Source of the DNA: Tubiluchus corallicola
Taxonomy: Eukaryota; Priapulida; Priapulimorpha; Priapulimorphida; Tubiluchidae
Length of the DNA: 64,000 bases
Reading direction: 5' to 3'
Assembly: GCA_030141605.1 (NCBI GenBank)
Contig: JAQGDQ010000007.1
Coordinates: forward strand, 917,173 to 981,172
In this document: one piece after another, positions 55,336-64,000 of the stretch
Numbering within the stretch: the stretch's first letter is position 1
Layout: every line of letters starts with the position of its first letter
The notes under the pieces: model-generated
Database searches by the model: none
Seen by the model: the letters and a program-made list of their open reading frames with translations, nothing else
Told to the model about the DNA's origin: nothing
Translations under genes and position numbers: made by a program

Positions 55336-58120
55336 TTTTGTTTTGTGCTAAGATACTTATAATTATTTGCAGTGGTTAAACAGCTAAGTCCTGTATTATT
55401 TATTTCTCAGTACCACCAGGCCATAAATACTGTTTTTTATGTAGTATTATAGACTTTTATGCAGTGATAGAATATTTCTGCTGATGTTCCGTTTTTTTAT
55501 TATTGTGTTGAACGCCGATTCTACCCTATGTGCAGGTTCTGTTGTGTAGTTTCTTCGATCTATTTGCCATGTATTGTAATATATTTGAAATTAGTTGTAT
55601 TGTAATGCGTTGGATCGTCGAAGTTTATTTATTATATCTGTTCAGTTTGAATCAAGGAAGTTATAGATTTCAGGAAAGCAACGTCCTGGTAAAGAATTCC
55701 ACATGTATATGCTAAGCATAGATTTTATACTGTTGATCATTCAAGACGAGAGACCATAATTTTTGAGTTCAGAAAAACAAATTAATTTCTAAACTGTGCA
55801 TTAGGAACTGCAGCGCTCCAACAAAATAAATATTAAAGGTGACTTTGTGTTTGCTCTGCCGTGTAAGTAATGCTTGTATGATGTTACTATGACTCATCTT
55901 TCCATGAGATACCAATGGAAAGCGCATTTATATTCTTCTTCTTGCTCCTATTCCACGTATTTTCTACTGCCTCTTTTTTCAACTCGTTTTCTAACCCACT
56001 CTCTTTCTTATGTATTATGATCGCTTAATAATCATCGTTTCCCTTTCCTTTCCGCCAATCTCTCTCAATCTCTTTTTCTTTCTATTTCTCTCTCTCTCTC
56101 TCTCTCTCTCCCTTCTTATCTTCCCTTCGACTTTCAAAAAATATCAATTTTCTGCTTCTTTTTGGCTCAGAACAACGTAAATGGGGAAAATCATTTCAAA
56201 TTCTAAATCTTGTCTAAAATATTTCAGCGGAATGTTTATTTTCATTTGTCTAAAGTTTAGTTTATAAACAACTGTGCCTGAGAAAACGTACAACGTTACC
56301 TGCAATGTATAATGGTGACACATCACTCCTGCGCCGTTATGAGAATTACGTGTCCCTTTTGACGGATTATAATTGTTAGTAGCAGGTGCATGTTCTCTGC
56401 ATGGGTGTCTTAATTAGTAGCATGCACGTGATAAATATGCTCGATCCAAGAACAAGACCTTTACTTTCGAGCAAAATCAAATGTTATATACCGCATTGCG
56501 CGCTAAATACAGGGTCGTCCAGAAAAAATGTTCTTCCAAACTAACTCGTTATTTTCCATTGTAACTTCCTTAGCCTGGTAGAGGCATTTGTAAAACAGAC
56601 CTGTAGGGAAATTCATAACTGTTGCAAATAGGAGAAACCGGCTTACACGATGATCTGGATCTCTTTTGCAAACACCTTTAGACTACCAGGATGAAGGGTA
56701 ACAAGTTTATTTACAAGCTATTTCTGGATCACTCCATATTAAATAAGCCCATTAGTCAGTTGGTAAAATGTCATTTATTTTTGGAAAAATTACGTTTAAC
56801 TAAGAGAAGCAAAGTAGAAATTCTTCTTCATATGTCTTTATGTGATGTAATTCCGAAGTAAATTTAAACTAAATCCCAGAATGAGAAAATATCAAAACTT
56901 GTTGCACGTTTTTTGCTTTGGATGTTAGATTCTGTAAGTATAACAGCAAAATTTTGAAAACAGAATCATTTTTATTTTCTATGTTAAACATAAGGCTATC
57001 GATAGTATATAAGAATAGCTAGCTTGTTAACATTAAAACGGTTTATTCTGCTTGCCTGGCCAACTCTTTCACATTCAAACTATGTGTTTAACTTATTTCT
57101 GTTTATTTTTGTTACATCAGCTATACCCAGGGGTTGACCAGTTCATTACGCAGAGTTACCCATTTGCCTTGTTTCTGACGGAATTCACTCATCAATTTTA
57201 GTATCACACTGACACGGTTTAATTATCAAACCTAAGGTACCACTGTTAAGACGGTTTGCTCAGCCAACCAGTTTATTTTTTCCACTGAAGCAGTTTTATT
57301 GTCACTCTGTATTTGCCTTCTTAAGGTGAGAGTGTATTTTCAGTTGATTTTATTCATGTATAATGTTAATTTTTGACATGTTTATTTCAACTGTTCTAGA
57401 AAAGCAGATTCTTCACACTGAAATGATTCATTTTTGCCGTTGTTGTGTTTATTTCGGTATATTAAAGTTTTACAGGCTTATATTTTTTCCAAAAACGAAA
57501 AATGGCCGAAACTGTCATGTTTAACTAAGCCAAAAACAATTTAACCAGTGCATTAAAAAGTGATAAAACAGCTACTTCTGCATTTGTTAGGCTAAAAGAC
57601 TTTGAAGAATAAACAGGAAAGTAGAGATTCGAGATGTTGTGTCATATTCAAAATAATGTATTGTACTGTAGAGAGCTACTAGTTATAAGTTCTGTAGAAT
57701 TTATGAAAGTTTTTGCAGTAAAAGCTGCTGCAATGCAGCAAGAAGATTACTGGTTTTATTATATTAGAGCTATGCAAACTTCTCCCAAAAGCACTGTAGT
57801 TTGATCTAACGTGAAATAGATTACAGCTTACTACCTACGATTTTTCCATTGCTATGCTGGTTGCAAACACTTATCGCTGACTAAAACACTTGTGTCAAAT
57901 CCAATATCCTTTAAAATCTGTAATTTTAAATTTCACACATAGTGATCATCTATAGAATCTCAACAGCTGCTGCTGATTGATGGTGACGCTGTCTTTCATA
58001 TGATGGCGGCCGTGATTATGTGTTTATTTGATGTTTTGATGCTGTTAATTTTCAAAATGGCAAAGGAAAAAGAATGTTGAGAACGTTGAATCTTTTTAAT
58101 CGCGACAGTAGCAACGATAA
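55336..58120. other. No gene recognised
   Basis: AT-rich DNA with chance open frames and a short (CT)n at 56,089-56,110. No exon with two splice signals and protein-like composition was found. Confidence 0.5.
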
Positions 58121-58128
58121 TATTAGAT

Positions 58129-59270
58129 ATGACAACGTATACTTTGGGCAAAATTAATAAGTATAATTACGCGTGCATTGTCTGTCGTAATGCTCTACAA
58201 AAAAGCTACTATAACATTGTAAACTCACTTTCAAAGCTTTCAAAGAAACAAGTATTTATTCTTAGTTGTGATTTTAATAGTAGATGTAGCGTTGACTCAA
58301 CAACAAAGACGACGGCGTTGATAACAAACTTTATCAATGTGTTTCTACTTTAGCCAAATGTTAAATGAACTCACTCGTATAACACCATTACTGATTCCGT
58401 GGAATTATTTACTGAGTGTTACACTTCAAATCTTATCAGTAATTGTGACCACTACCCTATTTTCTGCAACTTACAGTTGAAAGTGATTTTCAAAGAAAAA
58501 TATGTAGATATGAATTTTCACATTGGCCCAGCTTGAACCAGGCAATTACAAACACTGACTGGGATGAAATAATTTCAGTTTCTGACATAGACCACATATG
58601 CACACATTTTAGTGAAAAGTCGCAATCATTATTAGATAGTCATATCTCATCATTGCATATAACCATAGAGACAAACTTTGTAAGAATTCCAAATGTACAA
58701 GACTCCGCCGGGTAAAAAATCGGAAATTGCATAAATTTAAGCAAAGATCAAATGATGAAACTAGACAATTGTATAACATCGCGAGAAACGAGTACGTATA
58801 AAAAACTCGCTTATCCGAACACCTCAAGTAAAGCAGAGTGGAAAATACCTAAATCAGTTTATGCGCGCCAGTGTGCCGCCATTATTAGAAGGGATTAATA
58901 TAATTACAATTGACGTCAATATCTTGAACAGCTACTTTTCGGAACAGTCAACATTAAATGTAGAATCAAGCAGCAATTGACCTCCACTACAAAAGCTAGC
59001 GTGACAGCCATAGCAGCAGGGCCTGATGGTCTTAGCAACTTTGCATTGAAAAAGATATCTAATTGCATTTTAGTCCCATTTATTAAAATTTCAAATTTAA
59101 TAACCAGTACTTGTCATAATCCTTAATAAATCACTGAAAAGTGGACATTTTTCTGAATCTCGTTTTCAAAAAATCATTTTCAAACATCTGTACAATTATC
59201 TAATCATTGACAAGAGTCTAACCAATCGAAGCTCTGAATTCAAATTAAATGATGACTCAGTCTATCAACT
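58129..59270 (+). pseudogene. Decayed LINE fragment (endonuclease and start of reverse transcriptase)
   Basis: Pieces in different plus-strand frames read in LINE order: ILSCDFNSRCS (endonuclease GDFNS motif with G changed), an ...ITNTDWDEII... linker, and AIAAGPDGLSNFALKKI at about 59,008-59,055 (the conserved 'AAGPDGLSN..LK' before the RT domain), then EKWTFF-like remnants. Frameshifts and stops throughout. Different lineage from the LINE at 26-30 kb. Confidence 0.7.
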
Positions 59271-59307
59271 CTTATTAGGCAGTCTATTAACATGAATTGT
59301 CAGGCTT

Positions 59308-60363
59308 ATTAGGACATGTACAAAAACGGAATGAAGGTAAAAATGGTCCAAGTAAACATGGCGCAAATTGAAAAATAGGTAAAAATGGCACAGGAAAAAT
59401 TATATGGCGCAAGAAAAATGTCACAAATGGAAAAGTAGGTAAAATGGCACAGGCAAAAATGGAACAGAAAAAATGGCATAGTAAAATGAAACAGGTAAAA
59501 TGGCATAGACAAAAATGTGTCACTTAGTAAGATATGCTTAGGGTTAAGGTTACAGTAGAGGATAATTATTTTAGATATTTTTACATCTGCCAAGAAAGTT
59601 ATGCTTCAACATAGCTTGTTTGTTTGTTTGGCTGTATTTTCGCTGTTATGGCAAAAACTATCTAACATATTTCCAAGAGACTTTGTGAAGAAAGGCAGGT
59701 TGTAGGGTGCCAAAATGGGAATCTTTTTGTCGGTTCTTTTTTCGCAAAACTTGACCGAACTGCACGCACAAAAAACTTTCGTGAAGCACTTCACGGTCTC
59801 AGAGGGAGTGTTTAGTACTTGTTTTTTACTAGTTCCACGAGGACACACAACTACGAGTTAGTTCAAGGTTCCACTTCGAGAAAATTTCGCTTGTAAGCTG
59901 TGTAACGCTGTCTATAATCTTTGCTTATTAATGCGTCAACATTATAAGGTGACTTAGTAAGTATATATTTGTCAGTCTATTACCGCCGCCATAATTAATG
60001 GAGGAAAAGGTAGATAAAATCCCTAAGTGGAACATTCGTGCACTATTTTTTTATAAATCCATTTAGTGAACAAATATTTTGTGAGTCTTTTGATAGTCAA
60101 TATAATACCAATTTATGTACATTTTTGTATGTTTGCTTGTTTATCTCTGTGTTAAATTTTTTGAATGAAAATAATCAGGTTAATTAGATAAGGATTGTTC
60201 TGCTTTGGCAGAGATCTGCTTCCTACTGAGAACATTGAAGTTTTAGTATGGAAATCAATCGCATGAAAATAACATATGTGCCATTTTTCCTACTTTTTCA
60301 TTTGTGCCATTTTTCCTGTGCCAGTTTTACCTGTGCCGTCTTTTCTTGTGTCATTTTTACGTA
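59308..60363. mobile_element. Foldback-like element B, same family as A
   Basis: Left array (59,308-59,520): about a dozen variants of GGTAAAAATGGCACAG, including CACAAATGGAAAAGTAGGTA. Right array (60,278-60,363): inverted copies such as GTGCCATTTTTCCTGTGCCA. The unique interior is about 0.75 kb. The shared CACAAATGGAAAAGTAGG(A/T)A unit ties it to element A. Confidence 0.72.
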
Positions 60364-61831
60364 CATTCGATTTTGCTTACTGCATAGTACTCTGCACAAA
60401 CAATGTTAAAGCAGAATCATTGTAATAGTCATAGTGCAAGACAGCTAGAAAGTATATAATCTGATACAAAATTTATGCAATGTTATCGTAAATCCTCTAG
60501 AATCTGCCAAAAATATGTAACTGTATGTAGATAAATTTTAAGAAAACGACCTTGTCTTAACTCGTTTTCAAAACAATAGTTAATGAGTCGGCTTTTCTCA
60601 ATGAAATCACGATCTCAGCACTCAGCAGTCACCGATGCAGCATCAGAACTGGGAGCGTAGTTAAGCCAAATTGTACTTTCGGGTCTTCGAGAGAAACTGT
60701 ACAACATTCCTTGCTCGAGTGTCTCTTATATATAGTTAGTGGAATGAACCTTGGGAAAAAATTAAACAAGCTATTACAATAAAATATTTTCCGGTTTAAC
60801 GTAAATAACTTGACCATTCAGCTGAACATTTCAACATTTCTTTTCGGATCCTCTCGACTAAGCCACGACCGAAATGTTACATTGTTTCAAACTGTCTAAG
60901 ACCTGTATAAATTATATTTTTTCATCAAATGATTGTAACTATTATTACTAATTTAACATCAATATTTAATTCAGTATATATTACTAACATGTAATTATCA
61001 TGCTTCACATGTTGTAACTTGCATTTTTTACATTACAGCCTAACATATTTTTAATTACTGACGTAGTTTGATAAGAATAAAATAATTTATGTTTCACACA
61101 CAAAGAAAAAGGCGATGTACGTGCAGTATGAAATGTTGTAGAATTAGGTACATTATGTAACCCTGGCGTTCTGATTGTGCAGCTATTCTGTATTGATGAA
61201 AAACTATGGCTACTACGAGTCGGATAATGGTAATAACAGTCATCATCCGTTGAGACAAAAAACGTAATATAAGGAACATAAAGAAGCCACCAAGAGCTTC
61301 TTGTGTGCTGAAGCATAAAGCTGCTAATAATGTAAGCAAGCGAAGTAACAGCTTGTGTGTGGGTGATTTACATCACATTGACTGAGAAAAGCTTCAATAA
61401 AATTATGCATATACAGTATAAGGTTCTTGACTCTAATTGACGTCGCTTTCAATTTCAATTTATCTCCAGAAGATGTACCTATTAGAAGTCCACTAATACA
61501 CTGATTATTGCGTTAACACTAGCTGTCAATCTATATACATATAAATATGAGAATCGAAGATGAATGCGTGTGCGCGGGCGTTTGTGTGTCCTTATTCTGT
61601 ACGCTAAGAATCACCACAGTCCTGGCAAGGTTAACGTAAAATTAGGTCGTTGTCCCTCCATATGGCGACCAAAATGTCGTCCAAAATATCACGTTTAGGG
61701 TATTCTGCTATATATAATGTCAAATGTGTTTTTAAAAATTTTAGAAGGCCCCGAGTTCGAATATTGACGTCCCACACTATCCAGATAAAGACCAGTATTT
61801 CAGGCCAAAGTGGCGTCCAAAATAACGGTTG
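60364..61831. other. No gene recognised
   Basis: AT-rich DNA with chance open frames only. Confidence 0.5.
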
Positions 61832-63466
61832 ATGGTGAAAAGACCACTGGACAAAGAACCACTAGTTAAAGGACAACCAGTTAAAGACCCAGCTTCAGCA
61901 TTTTAAAAATGGTCAAAGGTCAACGTGTCAGGAAAATGGACTGAGGACCGCTAGTGTTTGTGCTGACAGCAGCTTGAACGAAGTTACAACATATACTTAC
62001 GTTAATGTCTTACTTAATAAAATGTAGATGATAATTTTAGCCGATAATAATAATGATTGATAAAATATTTTTATCTTGTTTTATTTTCATTTAAAATTTA
62101 TTTCGTACGTTAACAATGTACGTGGTATGGTAAGAAAAGTTAAAACACCCAGCTGAACACAAGACTAAAAGATAAAAAAGCTAAGAAATTCACAAGACTG
62201 ACAACAGGTTAGAGAACTATATGCTTTAAAAATGTTAACGCAAAGTTGTTTTCATGAAGTAGGCTTGAAGATGAAGATTTTTTTGGAGTTTCTAATATGA
62301 AAACATCGTTTTTTAACAGAAGGTGGTGGCCTAATTATCGTCGCCAGCTTGTCACAGGTTTGATTATTTTTTTAAACTATCACTCGTGAATAATTATTGC
62401 TGCGCGCGTTTCAGATTTCTAAAAACAAGACAGTCAAGTCATTTCATTTGTCGCCACTGGGAAATGTTTTAATGTTTGACGATCGTTACAAGAAAAGTAT
62501 ATCATTGCAAGAAAGGTATGGCGCATGTTACTTCTGCCTGATATTAATTAGTGTCTATCATCGATGAAAGCGTACCATCTATAATCTAAACTCCATGAAA
62601 GCGTACCATTCTTATAAAAACAAACTTTGCTGTATACTACCGACTTCTTTCTTCTTGCGATAACCCCTTGGCTCCTGCGAAGTGCTGCATTTTATCTGAA
62701 GTTATTAGCAAAGAAAGATTAGTTAACAATAAAACTGAAATTAGTTGTTATGAGTTATACATGAAATGTAAACGTTGTTAGCTTAGACACACCCCAGCTC
62801 CAAGTCACAAAAACACATACTATTTTTAAATGAATATTTTCCAGTTAAATGTCTAGTGAAGTTAGGCACTGTAGCAAGAAATAGCTTTTTATTAAACATT
62901 TATTAAAACTAACCAATGTCAATTTGTAAATACAAAATACTGTCTCCAATCTGTTTTATTAAACATAATAAAGCTAAACTTAAACTTTTTATACATTTTA
63001 GAAATCTCTACAAATTTAATTTTCTTATGTTTTTCGTTTTTTGTTAATTTTCGTTCTTTAAAACATAATAATTTATTTTCTAATTGTAGCACAATTGAAT
63101 TATTCAATCCAGCATTTTTGGCATCGTGAGTAGAAGGTGAGTCATGAGAAATAAATAATGCAGAACTTCGTTATTTATCCTGATGGTGAGTTTAACCTCT
63201 GCAAATAATTATTATTTCAACACAAAGCAAAATGTATATCTATATCTCAAATGGTTTTTCGGTTGACATTTATGTGATCTGCTAATTTTTATTTGGTGGT
63301 TCTTTGACCAATGATCCTTTGTCTTTTCAATTGAAACATTGACTAGTGTTCCTTTTTCTGAAGGCTGTTTAACTGGTGGTCCTTTGTCCACTTTGATCCT
63401 ATGACCGGTGAACCTTTGTCTAATGGACCTTTGACCTGTGGTCCTTTGACATGTTTTCCCTTGTGG
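61832..63466. mobile_element. Foldback-like element C with inverted arrays of GACCACTGGTCAAAG-type repeats
   Basis: Left array (61,832-61,955): GGTGAAAAGACCACTGGACA then AAGAACCACTAGTTAAAGGA. Right array (63,290-63,463), inverted: GGTGGTTCTTTGACCAATGA, CTGGTGGTCCTTTGTCC, CCTGTGGTCCTTTGACATG. About ten degenerate units of 14-16 bp on the right and five on the left enclose about 1.3 kb without coding capacity. Third array copy at 55,110. Confidence 0.72.
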
Positions 63467-64000
63467 CGCGACCGGGTTCAGATAGTTTATAATATAAGCC
63501 AACGTAAACTATTGTAGGCCTAAATCCGCTTGATTACGAATAGAGTTCATATAACAGCGTACGACTGAAAATAATTAGCAGGAAGTTAATAACAAAGAAA
63601 TGGGGTTATCAATTATGCGCAATTTATGACACGCATTTTTGATATTAAATAATGAACGCATATATTTGCATAAATTAATGTCAAGCGAATTTTAATTAAA
63701 CCTAATCAAACAACATCGATCCAATAAAAAGCTTAAATTTTTGAGTGTTTCAGAACGAGTTGGAGTTCTTTTGAAAGATATTCAGCAGGTCATTATTATC
63801 GCAGATTTTGGTATTTTTGTGTTAATTTAGAATTATACCTAATTTGATTGCAGGTCTTAAAATTTTAAACTGAAACTAAAATGAACTAGGACTGGGACAG
63901 TCTTGTTACGTTTTCTCTTTTTGGTAGTTAACATGCAGTCAGTGAGCTTTTTCCTATCCTGCTATTGGTAGCAAATGGATATTGACTATTTTTTGTATAT

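Overview
This window looks like invertebrate metazoan nuclear DNA. Coding exons are short and separated by AT-rich GT-AG introns of 0.2 to 3 kb. There is a eukaryotic tRNA-Asp gene, an endonuclease-type LINE, many microsatellites and several MITE-like elements. Both large genes belong to animal-type extracellular families (polycystin-1-like and PAN/Apple receptor). I cannot assign a phylum from the sequence alone.

Left third (1-18,899, minus strand): one polycystin-1-like gene. I assembled 20 exons by hand. They keep phase at every junction, start at a signal peptide (ATG at 18,899) and run off the left edge. The 1,850 codons visible give: signal peptide, LamG/concanavalin-like domain, WSC domain, about four PKD repeats, REJ region, helical GAIN region, GPS cleavage site, TM1, PLAT domain, TM2 and TM3. 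The remaining channel-like helices lie outside the window. Its introns hold microsatellites, a TTAA-flanked MITE, tRNA-like repeats, and a 36-bp minisatellite that repeats the splice-donor end of the GPS exon.

Middle (18,900-31,100): mostly gene-poor DNA with a TA-flanked MITE (19,947-20,377), polymorphic tetranucleotide repeats and an intact tRNA-Asp(GUC) at 23,808-23,879. A nearly complete non-LTR retrotransposon follows on the minus strand (about 25,852 to 30,592 or beyond). Its ORF1 and ORF2 overlap as TAATG, and ORF2 has a single in-frame TGA.

Right half: a plus-strand gene (31,147-47,159, 15 exons, 5' end not found) encodes a type I membrane protein with a LolA-like N-terminal region, a second small domain, four PAN/Apple-like domains, one transmembrane helix and a very short tail. 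A second plus-strand locus at 48,711 opens with a clear signal-peptide exon and may encode a small cysteine-rich secreted protein. From 51 kb to the end I see no convincing host gene. That region holds a decayed LINE fragment, a very recent 114-bp tandem duplication, and two families of foldback-like elements whose ends are inverted arrays of short (about 15 bp) degenerate repeats.

The two large genes are divergent and separated by about 12 kb containing the LINE. Both are predicted surface proteins, but the sequence gives no direct evidence that they act together.
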